From: an uncultured Burkholderiales bacterium
GTDB taxonomy: Bacteria > Pseudomonadota > Gammaproteobacteria > Burkholderiales > Burkholderiaceae_C
Assembly (NCBI GenBank): GCA_937864005.1
Contig: CALMIL010000215.1
Span: forward strand, 1-49,968
DNA: 49,968 bases
Direction: 5' to 3'
Shown here piece after piece: positions 15,465 to 24,035 of this stretch. Made by a program: the position numbers and the translations under genes. The notes under the pieces are model-generated. The model did not search any database. It was not told where the DNA came from and saw only the letters and a list, made by a program, of their open reading frames with translations. How positions within the stretch are numbered: the first letter of the stretch is position 1; every line of letters begins with the position of its first letter.

Positions 15465-16637
15465 TCAGCGTTCGCGCCGCGCGATCGTCTTCGGCCGCTG
15501 GGCGACGACGATCCCCAGATTCAACTTCTGGTTGCCGCGCTGGACGCCGATCGACGTCTCGGCTCGCGGCTTCAGCGCGGCCACCGCGGCGAGTAGCTGC
15601 GCGGTGCTGGCGACCGGCTTGCCGTCGATCGCCACCACGACATCGCCCGGGCGCACGCCGCCGGCATCGGCCGGGCCGTCGCGCAGCACGCCGGTGACGA
15701 TCGCGCCCTGCACGATCGGCAGGCCGACGGTTTCGGCGATCTCGGGCGTCAGGTCGCGCGACTCGACGCCGATCCAGCCGCGCGTCACGCTGCCGTCGCG
15801 GATCAGCCCTTCCATCACCTGGCGTGCGATCGAGACCGGAATCGCGAAGCCGATGCCGTTGTTGCCGCCGCTGCGCGAAAAGATCGCGGTGTTGATGCCG
15901 AGCAGCTTGCCGTCGGCGTCGACCAGCGCGCCGCCCGAGTTGCCGGGGTTGATCGCGGCATCGGTCTGGATGAAGTTCTCGTAGGTATTGATGCCGAGGT
16001 GGTTGCGTCCGAGCGCGCTGACGATGCCCGCGGTCACCGTCTGCCCGACGCCGAACGGGTTGCCGATCGCGAGCACGACGTCGCCGACCTGCAGCGCGTC
16101 GGTATCGCCGAAAGTGACCGCCGGCAGCCGATCGAGGTCGATTTTCAGGACGGCCAGATCGGTGTCGGGGTCGCTGCCGATCACGCGCGCCTTGGCCTGG
16201 CGGCCGTCGGCGAGCTGCACCTCGATATCGTCCGCGCCGTCGATGACGTGGTTGTTCGTCAGCAGATAGCCCTCGGGCGAGACGATCACCCCGGAGCCGA
16301 GGCCGATCTGGCGCCGGTACGGGCCCGACGGGTCGGCGTCGTCGCCGAAGAAGAAGCGATACCACGGATCCCCCTGCGAGGCATCGCGCCGCGGCGCCCT
16401 GCTCGCCGTCACGCTGACGACGGAAGGTGCGGCGCGGCTCGCGGCGCCGCGGTAGCTGTGCGGCGCATCCTGCGCCGCGCCCGACGCCGCCGGCGCTGCG
16501 GCGCTGACGATCGTCACGAGCTGCCCGCGCCCGGCGCCGGCGCGCACCAGCCACTCGGGCTTGAGCGTCGCGACGACGAACAGCAGCGCGACGGCGACCG
16601 TCACGGTCTGCGAGAAGAGCAACCAGGCCTTGCGCAT
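15465..16637 (-). CDS. HtrA/DegS-type periplasmic serine protease with one PDZ domain
   Basis: A 390-residue trypsin-like protease. An N-terminal hydrophobic segment (residues 6-24) acts as signal anchor or signal peptide. The triad is His130 (LTNNHVID), Asp160 (DPDTDLAVLK) and Ser234 (NPGNSGGAL). One PDZ domain follows (about 280-370, with PADAGGVRPGDVVVAIDGKP). A single PDZ and a retained anchor resemble DegS, the site-1 protease for RseA; in Burkholderiales a gene of this type often lies near tatABC and mscL-petABC. Whether it controls a sigma-E system or acts as general quality control cannot be seen here. ATG at 16637. Confidence 0.9.
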   Translation of the reverse strand: MRKAWLLFSQTVTVAVALLFVVATLKPEWLVRAGAGRGQLVTIVSAAAPAASGAAQDAPHSYRGAASRAAPSVVSVTASRAPRRDASQGDPWYRFFFGDDADPSGPYRRQIGLGSGVIVSPEGYLLTNNHVIDGADDIEVQLADGRQAKARVIGSDPDTDLAVLKIDLDRLPAVTFGDTDALQVGDVVLAIGNPFGVGQTVTAGIVSALGRNHLGINTYENFIQTDAAINPGNSGGALVDADGKLLGINTAIFSRSGGNNGIGFAIPVSIARQVMEGLIRDGSVTRGWIGVESRDLTPEIAETVGLPIVQGAIVTGVLRDGPADAGGVRPGDVVVAIDGKPVASTAQLLAAVAALKPRAETSIGVQRGNQKLNLGIVVAQRPKTIARRER

Positions 16638-16735
16638 CGGATCCTCGAAGTGGCGCTTCGATTATCGGCTGCGCACCGGAGTCGGGTCGCTGGGCAAGCC
16701 GCTTCGCAGCAGGAGCGACGGAACGGGGCGGCGCC

Positions 16736-16741
16736 TAGAAT
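16736..16741 (+). promoter_or_regulatory. Candidate -10 box of the M3 peptidase gene
   Basis: TAGAAT, 34 bases upstream of the ATG at 16776, in the 138-bp divergent gap between the HtrA-type protease and the M3 peptidase. -35 not clear. Confidence 0.35.
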
Positions 16742-16775
16742 CGCGGCCCTGCCAGAGCTCCCGACCGCTTCGACC

Positions 16776-18629
16776 ATGCCACGACGAACCCTGTCGATCT
16801 TCGCGCTCGCCATTGCGACGGCCTGCGGCGCGGCGCACGCCGAATCGGCGGCCGATCGCTGGAACCTGGCCGATCTGTACCCCTCGCAGGCGGCGTGGGA
16901 TGCCGACGCCGCGAAGCTCGAAGCGCAATTGCCGACGCTGGCCGCGTGCAAGGGCGAACTGGCGCGCAGCGCGGCGCGGCTGCGCGAATGCCTGGACCTG
17001 CGCGCCGACATGTCCAAGCGCAGCGGCCGCCTCTATGTCTTCGCGAGCGAACAGCACGCCCAGGATATGGGCGTCGCGGCAAGCGAGGCGGTCGTGCAGC
17101 GCGCCGATCTGCTCTACAGCCGTCTCGGGGAGACGGCGTCGTTCTTCGAACCCGAACTGCTTGCGATCGGGCAGGCCCGGATCGCCGAGTTCGTTGCCGC
17201 CGAGCCTGGCCTTGCGATCCACCGCTTTCCGCTCGAGCGGACGCTGCGCGCCGCGCCGCACACGCTGGATGCAGCGGGCGAGGCGATCGTTGCCCAGTTC
17301 GGGCAGATGGCCGACGGCGGCCAGGTGGCCTACGCGCTGCTAGCAAACGCCGACATCCCGTGGCCGACACTCGAGCTCTCGACGGGCGAGAAGGTCACGC
17401 TCGATCAGACGGCGTTCGAGAAGACTCGCGAGTCACCCGACCGCGCCGACCGCGAGCGCGCGATGGATGCCTTCTTCGGCACCTGGAAGACCTACGAGCG
17501 CACGTCCGGGGCGCTGCTGCTGTCGCAGCTCAAGCAGGACAAGACCTACGCCGCGGTGCGCAAATACCCCGATTCGATCAGCCGCGCGCTGGACGCCGAC
17601 AACATGCCGGTCGCGGTGATCGACACGCTGATCGCGCAGACGAACGCGAACCTGCCGACGCTGCACCGTTATTTCCGGCTTCGGGCCAAGCTGCTCGGCG
17701 TCGAGCAGATGAGCTACTTCGACGTCTATCCGCCGATCGTCGGCGGCACTTTCGCGTTCCCGCTCGCGCAGGGCAAGGCGCTGACGCTCGCGGCCGTCGC
17801 GCCGCTCGGCACGGACTATGTCGAGACGCTGCGCAAGGCCTTCGATGCGCGCTGGATGGACGCCTACCCGCGCCCGCGCAAGCTCTCCGGCGCGCACATG
17901 GCGGGCTACGCCTACGACGTCCATCCCTACGTCCTGATGAACTACACCGACGACTATTCGTCGCTGACCACGCTCGCCCACGAATGGGGGCACGCGATGC
18001 ATTCGGTGCTCGCCAACCGCGCCCAGCCCTTCGTCACTTCCGACGCCGCGACCTTCGTCGCCGAGATCGCCTCGACCTTCAACGAGGAGCTGCTGCTCAC
18101 GCACATGCTCGAAGGTGCGAAGACCGACGACGAGCGGCTCTTTTACCTCGGCAATGCGCTCGAGGGCCTGCGCGCGACCTTCTTCCGGCAGGCGATGTTC
18201 GCCGAGTTCGAGCGCCAGATCCACGCCCGCGTCGACAAGGGCGAGCCGCTCACCGGCGAGGACATGACGGCGGCGTACTGCGAGATCCTGAAGCGCCATC
18301 ACGGCAGCGCCGAAGGCGTCGTCGCGATCAAGCCCGAGTACTGCGTCGAGTGGGCCTATATCCCGCACTTCTACACGCCGTTCTACGTCTATCAGTACGC
18401 GACCTCGATCGCCGCGAGTTCGCTCTTCGCGCAGCGCATCGAGGCCGGCGACAAGGATGCGCTGGCGCGCTATCGGGCGCTTCTGGCCGCCGGCGGCTCG
18501 GGCTATCCGTACGAACTGGTGAAGGCGGCCGGCGTCGATCTGGCGACGCCCGCGCCGTACGAGGCGCTCGTCGCCCGCATGAACCGCATCATGGACGAGA
18601 TCGAGGCGATCCTCGCGCGGCGGCGCTGA
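16776..18629 (+). CDS. Secreted M3 family oligoendopeptidase (PepF-like)
   Basis: A 617-residue zinc metallopeptidase of family M3. The catalytic motif HEWGH is at residues 402-406, and the third ligand Glu lies in the downstream FVAEIASTFNEELL helix. The N-terminus (MPRRTLSIFALAIATACGAA) looks like a signal peptide ending near AHA; a cysteine at position 17 also allows a poor lipobox. Most PepF enzymes are cytoplasmic, so export to the periplasm is notable. It would cut short peptides. ATG at 16776. Convergent with the DUF885 gene, six bp between stops. It is one of three metallopeptidase-type genes within 6 kb. Confidence 0.9.
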   Translation: MPRRTLSIFALAIATACGAAHAESAADRWNLADLYPSQAAWDADAAKLEAQLPTLAACKGELARSAARLRECLDLRADMSKRSGRLYVFASEQHAQDMGVAASEAVVQRADLLYSRLGETASFFEPELLAIGQARIAEFVAAEPGLAIHRFPLERTLRAAPHTLDAAGEAIVAQFGQMADGGQVAYALLANADIPWPTLELSTGEKVTLDQTAFEKTRESPDRADRERAMDAFFGTWKTYERTSGALLLSQLKQDKTYAAVRKYPDSISRALDADNMPVAVIDTLIAQTNANLPTLHRYFRLRAKLLGVEQMSYFDVYPPIVGGTFAFPLAQGKALTLAAVAPLGTDYVETLRKAFDARWMDAYPRPRKLSGAHMAGYAYDVHPYVLMNYTDDYSSLTTLAHEWGHAMHSVLANRAQPFVTSDAATFVAEIASTFNEELLLTHMLEGAKTDDERLFYLGNALEGLRATFFRQAMFAEFERQIHARVDKGEPLTGEDMTAAYCEILKRHHGSAEGVVAIKPEYCVEWAYIPHFYTPFYVYQYATSIAASSLFAQRIEAGDKDALARYRALLAAGGSGYPYELVKAAGVDLATPAPYEALVARMNRIMDEIEAILARRR

Positions 18630-18635
18630 ACCCGC

Positions 18636-20426
18636 CTACCTCGGGCGTACCTTCTCGGCGGCGATCCAGTCGTCGATCTGCCGTTCCAGCACCGACAGCG
18701 GCACCGGCCCGGTGTCGAGCACGGCCATGTGGAAGCGCCGGATGTCGAAGCGATCGCCGAGCGCGGCGCGCGCGCGGTCGCGCAGCTCGATGAGCTTCAG
18801 CTCGCCGATCATGTACGACGTTGCCTGCCCCGGCCAGACGTAGTAGCGATCGACCTGCGCTTCGACCTCTTCGCGTGCTAAGCCGGTGCGCTCGGTCATC
18901 CAGTCGATCGCCTGCTGGCGCGACCAGCCGAGCGCGTGGATGCCGGTGTCGACGACCAGCCGCGCAGCGCGAAACGCCTGCATCTGCAGGTGGCCGAAGC
19001 GGCTGTAGGGGTCGGCGTAGAGGCCGAGCTGCGTTCCGAGCGTCTCGGCATACAGCGCCCAGCCCTCGATGTAGGCGGTGTACCAGGCGTCGCGGCGAAA
19101 GCGCGGCAAGTCCTTCAATTCGAGCGCGCGCGCAATCTGCAGGTGATGGCCGGGCACCGACTCGTGTGCCATCAGCGTCTCCATCTGCCAGGTCGGCCGC
19201 TTTCCGAGCGCGACGACGTTGGCCTCGAACCAGCCGGCGGTCGTGCCGTCCGCGGCCGGGTCCTGGTAGCGGTCCGACACGCCCGCGCCTTCGTGCGCCG
19301 GGATCGCCCGCACGCCGTACGGAGCGCGCGGCAGTTCGGCGAACAGCTTGGGCAGCTCGGGGTCGATCCGCTTGCCGATGTCGCGATAGCCCGCGAGCAG
19401 CGATTGGGCATCCTTGTGGAAGAACCTCGGGTCGGTGTTGAGGTGGGCGACGAAGGCATCGAAGCTGCCTTCGAAACCGGCGAGCTTCATCTGTGATTCC
19501 ATCTCGCCGCGCAGGCGCTTCACCTCGCGTTGGCCGATGGCGTGGATCTGCTCGGCCGAAAGCGGCGTCGTCGTGTGCGTGCGCAACGCGTACTCGTAGG
19601 CTGCGCGGCCGCCGGGATAGGCGCTCATCGCGCCGTCCTGCGGCGCGAGCGGCAGCAGGTCGCGGACGACGAAGTCGCGCAGCTTGCGCAGGGCCGGGTA
19701 GACCTCGTCGCGCAGCGCGCGCTGCCCTTCCTGTGCGAGGCGCTCGCGCACCGGCGCCGCAATCGCATCGCTCATGCGCGTGAACGGATCGAAAAGCGGG
19801 CTCTTCGTCACGTCTTCGGCGAGCACACCGTCGATCTGTGCCGGCACCCGCTCGAGCGACGGCTTGAACGTGACCCAGCCGAGCGCGATGCCCTCGCGCA
19901 GTTGCTCGATCGTCTGGTCGACCTGGCGCGGAAAGAGCGCCATGCGGGCGAGGACGTTCTTCAGATCGGCCTCGGTCGCCGCCGGGCTCCCGCGCATCAG
20001 GTTGGCGAAGCCCAGGTGCGGCCCGCGCTGCGCCGTCACGACCAGCGCGCGCTCGCCGCGGAATTGCTGGCCTTCGATGCGCTCCTTCGTCTTGGCGAGC
20101 ATCAGGTCGTACGACACGCGGTCGGTGGCGCCGAGCTTCCCGCGGTCGATGCCCTCGAGACGGACGAGCGTCTCGCGCTGGTGCGCATCGACCGCGTCGC
20201 GCGCCGCGCGCGACTCGTCGCTCAGCCGGTCGTCATAGCGATGGTCGCCGGAGAAGGTGGCCCATTCGGGGAAGGTGCGCATCGCCCATTCCCATTCGGC
20301 ATCGAACAGCGCGTGCAGGCGCGCGGCTTCGGGGTCCGCGGGCGGATTCGGCGCTGTCTGCCCTGCAGCGCCAAGTGTGATGGCGCCGAGACAGGAAGCG
20401 AGCAGCAGTGAGGCGAAGATGCGCAT
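18636..20426 (-). CDS. DUF885 family protein, putative exported metallopeptidase
   Basis: A 596-residue protein of the DUF885 group. The HESVPGHH motif (residues 421-428) is an HExxH-like zinc site, and WALYAETLGTQLGLYADP downstream provides a plausible Glu ligand, as in distant relatives of carboxypeptidase families. N-terminus MRIFASLLLASCLGAITLGA is a signal peptide; LASC at residues 9-12 is a possible lipobox, but the hydrophobic run continues past it, so cleavage by signal peptidase I is equally plausible. Peptidase activity is inferred from the motif. ATG at 20426; 63 bp separate its start from the aldo/keto reductase stop on the same strand. Confidence 0.85.
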   Translation of the reverse strand: MRIFASLLLASCLGAITLGAAGQTAPNPPADPEAARLHALFDAEWEWAMRTFPEWATFSGDHRYDDRLSDESRAARDAVDAHQRETLVRLEGIDRGKLGATDRVSYDLMLAKTKERIEGQQFRGERALVVTAQRGPHLGFANLMRGSPAATEADLKNVLARMALFPRQVDQTIEQLREGIALGWVTFKPSLERVPAQIDGVLAEDVTKSPLFDPFTRMSDAIAAPVRERLAQEGQRALRDEVYPALRKLRDFVVRDLLPLAPQDGAMSAYPGGRAAYEYALRTHTTTPLSAEQIHAIGQREVKRLRGEMESQMKLAGFEGSFDAFVAHLNTDPRFFHKDAQSLLAGYRDIGKRIDPELPKLFAELPRAPYGVRAIPAHEGAGVSDRYQDPAADGTTAGWFEANVVALGKRPTWQMETLMAHESVPGHHLQIARALELKDLPRFRRDAWYTAYIEGWALYAETLGTQLGLYADPYSRFGHLQMQAFRAARLVVDTGIHALGWSRQQAIDWMTERTGLAREEVEAQVDRYYVWPGQATSYMIGELKLIELRDRARAALGDRFDIRRFHMAVLDTGPVPLSVLERQIDDWIAAEKVRPR

Positions 20427-20489
20427 CGGGCAATCCCTTGATGAGTCGGATACAGCGGCGAGGGCGGGTGGCTGATTCGTTGCCGCACT

Positions 20490-21344
20490 TCAAATCATCG
20501 CCAGCGCGCTCTTGCGCCGCGGCGGCGCGAAGGCCGCATCGACCGCCGCGAGCGCGGCGTCGTCGAGTTCGAGGTCGGCGGCCGCAAGATTGTCGCGAAG
20601 ATGATCCGCGCGCACCGCCTTCGGGATCGCGACCACACCCTGGCCGCGCAACACCCACGCGAGGGCGACCTGCGCCGCGCTCGCGCCGATGCGCCGGGCG
20701 ATGCCTTCGAGCACATCATTGCCGGCGAGCGCCGCCTGGTCGATCGGGCTGTACGCCATCAGCGGCATGCCGCGCTCGCGCATCCACGGCAGCAGGTCGA
20801 ACTCGACGCCGCGCTGCGACGCGCTGTACCAGACCTGATTCGCCGCGCAGCGCGCATCCGGATCGGCGCGCTGCAAGGCGCGCATCGCGTCGAGGTCGAA
20901 GTTGCTCACGCCCCAGTGCGCGATGCGGCCCTGCGCGCACAGCGCCTCGAAGGCATCGACCGTCCCGGCCAGCGGGTGCGAACCCGGCCAATGCAGCAGA
21001 TAGAGGTCGATGCGGTCGAGCCCGAGCCGCGCGCGGCTGCGGTCGCAGGCGGCGATCGTGCCTTGGCGCGAGGCATTGTGCGGATAGACCTTGCTGACGA
21101 CGAAGATTTCGTCGCGCGTCACGTCGCCGACGGCGAACGCGGCGCGCAGCGCCTCGCCGAGCACGCTTTCGGCACCGCCCTCGCCGTACATCTCGGCGCT
21201 GTCGAAGAGCCGGTAGCCGAGCCCGATTGCCGTGCGCAGCGCCGCGACTTCGGCCTTGCGCGCCGCGTTCGTCTCGCCGAGCCGCCAGGTGCCCAGGCCG
21301 AGCGCCGGCATCGACGCGCCGCCCGGCAGAGTCACGCTCTTCAT
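20490..21344 (-). CDS. Aldo/keto reductase
   Basis: A 284-residue NADPH-dependent oxidoreductase with a TIM barrel. The catalytic tetrad is Asp48, Tyr53, Lys85 and His118, in the contexts RLFDSAEMYG, VVSKVYPHN and LYLLHWPG. The C-terminal cofactor-binding block AIPKAVRADHLRDNL is present. It resembles the bacterial YeaE/AKR group, which reduces aldehydes such as methylglyoxal; the substrate here is not determined. ATG at 21344 after a GGAG-like site. It is divergent from the M32 peptidase across 112 bp and may be co-transcribed with the DUF885 gene downstream. Confidence 0.9.
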   Translation of the reverse strand: MKSVTLPGGASMPALGLGTWRLGETNAARKAEVAALRTAIGLGYRLFDSAEMYGEGGAESVLGEALRAAFAVGDVTRDEIFVVSKVYPHNASRQGTIAACDRSRARLGLDRIDLYLLHWPGSHPLAGTVDAFEALCAQGRIAHWGVSNFDLDAMRALQRADPDARCAANQVWYSASQRGVEFDLLPWMRERGMPLMAYSPIDQAALAGNDVLEGIARRIGASAAQVALAWVLRGQGVVAIPKAVRADHLRDNLAAADLELDDAALAAVDAAFAPPRRKSALAMI

Positions 21345-21456
21345 CGCCTGCTCCCGAAAGCCGGTGCCGATCGTAGCGCCGGCCGGACAAACCCTCTTGC
21401 CTCACGGCGCCCGAGCGCGGCGAGAATACGGACCCTCGCACCTTCTCGCACCGGCC

Positions 21457-22956
21457 ATGAGCAACACGCCCGTCTACGATCAACTCGCCGCGGCCCAGTT
21501 GCGGCTGCATCACTTCGGGCACCTCGGCTCGATCACGCACTGGGACCAGGAGACCCAGATGCCCGCCAAGGGCAGCGAGGCGCGCGCCGCGGCGCTCGCC
21601 GAGCTCGCGGCGCTGATGCACCGGCTGCAGACCGAGCCCGATCTGCGCGACCGCATCGACCGTGCCGGGCAGGAGCCGCTCGATGCGCTGCAGCGCGCCA
21701 ATCTGCGCGAGATCGACCGCGGCTGGCGCAAGGCCAACGCGCTGCCCGAGGCGCTCGTGCAGGCCCAGTCGCTTGCCACGCTGCGCTGCGAACATGCCTG
21801 GCGCAGCCAGCGCCCGGCGAACGACTGGCAGGGCTTCGCCGACAATTTCGGCGCGGTGCTGCGCTGCGCGCGCGAGGAGGCCGAGCTGCTGTCGCAGCAG
21901 ATGGGCGTATCGCGCTACGACGCGCTGATGGACGGCTTCGAGCCGGGGATGACGAGCGCGGAGGTCGACCGCGTCTTCGGCGACCTCAAGACCTGGCTGC
22001 CGGGGTTGATCGAACAGGCGGTGCAGCGCCAGAAGGAACAGCCGGTGATCGATCCGGTCGGGCCGTTCCCGCTCGACAAGCAGCGCGCGTTGAGCGAGAG
22101 GCTGGTGCGCCTGCTCGGCTTCGATTTCGACGCCGGGCGGCTCGATGTCGCGACCCATCCGTTCTGCGGCGGCGTGCCGGAAGACGTTCGACTGACGACG
22201 CGCTATCGCGAGGACGACTTCCAGCAGGCGCTGATGGGCACGATCCACGAGACCGGCCACGGCCGCTACGAGCAGGGCCGCCCGCGCGACATGCTCGGCC
22301 AGCCGGTATCCGAGGCGCGCTCGGCGGCGATCCACGAAAGCCAGAGCCTCGCCTTCGAGATGCAGCTCGGCCGCAGCCGCGCCTTCGTCGGCCTGCTCGC
22401 GCCGATGCTCGTCGACGCCTTCGGCGCCCAGCCGGCCTTCGAGCCCGACAACCTGTACCGGCTGTCGACGCGCGTGACGCGCGGGCTGATCCGCGTCGAC
22501 GCCGACGAGGCGACGTACCCGGCGCACATCATCCTGCGCTACGAGATCGAGCGCGCGCTGATCGAGGGCGAGATCGAGCCGGCGGACATTCCCGCGCTGT
22601 GGGACGAGAAGATGATGAGCCTGCTCGGCCTCGATACGCGCGACAACTGCAAGGACGGCCCGCTGCAGGATGTGCACTGGCCGGCCGGATTGTTCGGCTA
22701 CTTTCCGAGCTATTCGCTCGGCGCGATGTATGCGGCGCAATGGTTTGCCGCGATGCGCCGGGCAACGCCCGATCTCGATGCGCGCATCGCGGCGGGCGAC
22801 CTGGCGCCGGTCTTCGACTGGCTTCGCGACAATATCTGGACCCATGCGAGCCGGCCGACGACGCCCGAGCTGACGCTTGCGGCGAGCGGCGAAGCGCTGA
22901 ACCCGGCGCATTTTCGCGCCCACCTCGAGCGCCGCTACCTGGGCCGCGCGGGGTGA
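21457..22956 (+). CDS. M32 family metallocarboxypeptidase
   Basis: A 499-residue carboxypeptidase of the Taq family, removing C-terminal residues from peptides in the cytoplasm. The zinc motif HETGH is at residues 264-268, and the family blocks WDQETQMP near the N-terminus, AIHESQSLAFEMQLGRS, HIILRYEIERALIEG and DVHWPAGLFGYFPSYSLGAMYAAQ are all present. No signal peptide. ATG at 21457 gives MSNTPVYDQLAAAQLRLHHF, the usual N-terminus. Its stop overlaps the GTG start of pdxA by three bases, so the two genes are probably one operon. Confidence 0.94.
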   Translation: MSNTPVYDQLAAAQLRLHHFGHLGSITHWDQETQMPAKGSEARAAALAELAALMHRLQTEPDLRDRIDRAGQEPLDALQRANLREIDRGWRKANALPEALVQAQSLATLRCEHAWRSQRPANDWQGFADNFGAVLRCAREEAELLSQQMGVSRYDALMDGFEPGMTSAEVDRVFGDLKTWLPGLIEQAVQRQKEQPVIDPVGPFPLDKQRALSERLVRLLGFDFDAGRLDVATHPFCGGVPEDVRLTTRYREDDFQQALMGTIHETGHGRYEQGRPRDMLGQPVSEARSAAIHESQSLAFEMQLGRSRAFVGLLAPMLVDAFGAQPAFEPDNLYRLSTRVTRGLIRVDADEATYPAHIILRYEIERALIEGEIEPADIPALWDEKMMSLLGLDTRDNCKDGPLQDVHWPAGLFGYFPSYSLGAMYAAQWFAAMRRATPDLDARIAAGDLAPVFDWLRDNIWTHASRPTTPELTLAASGEALNPAHFRAHLERRYLGRAG

Positions 22957-24035
22957 ATCAGATCGGGGCCAAGCCACTCGCCCTGACGATGGGCGATGCC
23001 TGCGGCATCGGCCCCGAGATCGTTGCCGAGATCTTTCGGCCCGCCGCGGCGGGCGGCGACGTCGGCGAAGCGGCGGGCGCCTTCGTGCTCGGCGACCTCG
23101 GCGTGATGCGCCGCGCCGCGGCGCTCACCGGCGGCATGCTGCCGGTCGCGGCGATCGAATCTCCGGCCGAGGCGCTCGGCTGCCCGCGCGGCTGCGTGCC
23201 GGTCCTGCAAGTGAGCGGCCTGCCCGGCGATCTGCTCGATGCGCCGTTCGGCAGGGTCGACGCGCGCTCCGGCGCGGCAGCGGCGGCGTGCATTCGCGCG
23301 GCGGCGCAGCACGCGCTGGCGGGCGATGTGGCGGCGATCGTGACCGCGCCGATCCACAAGGAAGCGCTCGCGGCGGCCGGCGTCGGCTTCGCGGGCCACA
23401 CCGAGATGCTGCAGGCGCTGGCGGGTGCGCCCGCGGTGCGCATGATGCTCGCCAACGACGAGTTGAAGACGGTGCTCGTGACGATCCACGTCGCGCTGCG
23501 CCGCGCGATCGAACTCGTCACCTTCGACGCGGTGCTCGAGACCCTGCGCATCGTGCAGCGTGCCGCGGCGAGCTGGGGCCAGCGCGCGCCGCGCATCGCG
23601 GTCGCCGGGCTCAATCCGCATGCCGGCGAGGGCGGCCTGTTCGGCGATGAGGAGATCGCGATCATCGCGCCGGCGATCGCCGCCGCGCGCGCCGAAGGCA
23701 TCGCCGCGAGCGGGCCGTTCGCGCCCGATACGGTCTTCATGCGTGCCCGCAACGCGCCCGGGCACGCCGGCGAATTCGACCTCGTCGTCGCGATGACGCA
23801 CGACCACGGGCTGATCCCGGTCAAATATCTCGGCGTCGAGCACGGCGTGAACGTGACGCTCGGCCTGCCTTTCGTGCGCACCAGCCCGGATCACGGCACC
23901 GCGTTCGACATCGCCGGGCGCGGCACGGCCGATGCATCGAGCCTGCGTGCGGCGATCCGCATGGCGCGCCGGCTGGCGTGCGCGCCGTCGTCCGGCGCCG
24001 TCAGTGGGTCGTGCTCGACCCCGCGGCCGGCTTGA
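22953..24035 (+). CDS. pdxA: 4-hydroxythreonine-4-phosphate dehydrogenase
   Basis: A 360-residue NAD-dependent dehydrogenase of the vitamin B6 pathway. The N-terminal block LALTMGDACGIGPEI matches the family motif for substrate binding. Metal-binding histidines are in AGHTEML, TIHVALRRAI and the C-terminal MTHDHGLIPVKY block, and the NPHAGEGGLFGDEE signature is present. Start GTG 22953 overlaps the stop of the M32 gene. The final 25 residues (from about ACAPSSGA) are not conserved and their codons overlap the end of the convergent DUF1631 gene by 35 bp. Partner genes of the pathway (pdxJ, ksgA) are not in the window; pdxA-ksgA pairing is common elsewhere but absent here. Confidence 0.93.
   Translation: MNQIGAKPLALTMGDACGIGPEIVAEIFRPAAAGGDVGEAAGAFVLGDLGVMRRAAALTGGMLPVAAIESPAEALGCPRGCVPVLQVSGLPGDLLDAPFGRVDARSGAAAAACIRAAAQHALAGDVAAIVTAPIHKEALAAAGVGFAGHTEMLQALAGAPAVRMMLANDELKTVLVTIHVALRRAIELVTFDAVLETLRIVQRAAASWGQRAPRIAVAGLNPHAGEGGLFGDEEIAIIAPAIAAARAEGIAASGPFAPDTVFMRARNAPGHAGEFDLVVAMTHDHGLIPVKYLGVEHGVNVTLGLPFVRTSPDHGTAFDIAGRGTADASSLRAAIRMARRLACAPSSGAVSGSCSTPRPA

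Noticed and set aside
20601..22952. Long open frame upstream of and in frame with pdxA
   Set aside because: It overlaps the aldo/keto reductase and M32 genes in another frame and is low in conserved residues; only the part from GTG 22953 matches PdxA.
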